DNA of 23,041 bases from Ectocarpus siliculosus (taxonomy: Eukaryota > Sar > Phaeophyceae > Ectocarpales > Ectocarpaceae), in contig FN649742.1 in the NCBI GenBank assembly GCA_000310025.1, forward strand, positions 1,158,922 to 1,181,962. The letters run 5' to 3'. Of the stretch, positions 22,973 to 23,041 are shown one piece after another (position 1 is the stretch's first letter; every line of letters begins with the position of its first letter). Below the pieces are notes generated by a model. It was not told where the DNA came from and made no database searches. It worked only from the letters and a program-made list of their open reading frames with translations. The translations under genes were made by a program, and so were the position numbers.

Positions 22973-23041
22973 CACCCAACGTTAGAGTGACTTAAACCAT
23001 GGGTCTTCTTCTGCTTGGTTTCATCTCCACCCTTGGCCCTG

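Noticed and set aside
1-23041. CRISPR array, integron, prophage or bacterial operon
   Set aside because: The genes are spliced and eukaryotic. No short regular direct repeats with unique spacers and no bacterial gene families are present.

Overview
The window is nuclear DNA from an intron-rich eukaryote. A brown alga (Ectocarpus-like stramenopile) fits best. The reasons are small coding exons with G/C-rich third positions, GT-AG introns of about 80 to 1,750 bases, a cytosolic ribosomal protein gene, and a class C (GABA-B-like) seven-transmembrane receptor carrying filamin-type repeats. The lineage is an inference, and no bacterial, viral or organellar signal was seen.

Layout: (1) 1-4327, minus strand: a multi-exon gene for an unrecognised alpha-helical (ARM/HEAT-like) protein. 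Its 3' end probably runs off the left edge. (2) 4328-6099: a divergent intergenic stretch with a long hairpin about 180 bases before the next start codon. (3) 6100-7769, plus strand: a complete three-exon RPS13 (40S protein uS15) gene. (4) 7770-11802: non-coding sequence containing a G/C-rich tandem array with a period of about 110 bases (9617-10172). (5) 11803-22972, minus strand: one large gene of about 18-19 exons. It encodes a signal peptide, a long extracellular part with Ig/filamin-like repeats, a Cys-containing stalk, seven transmembrane helices of the GABA-B type and a cytoplasmic tail. Its 1.75-kb first intron holds several fold-back repeats whose arms resemble the A-box region of a tRNA gene. 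(6) 22973-23041: 5' flank of that gene.

I joined exons by hand from GT/AG sites, reading phase and family resemblance. Most junctions in the two large genes agree in phase over many consecutive exons, which is the main support for the models. Uncertain places are named: the 3' end of the first gene, and in the receptor the 20.4-20.6 kb junction, the 18.08-18.16 kb junction, the fifth transmembrane exon and the C-terminal tail.

The genes share no evident pathway. The main discovery candidate is the receptor architecture (filamin-type repeats in place of the usual Venus-flytrap ligand domain), followed by the tRNA-like fold-back element inside its first intron.
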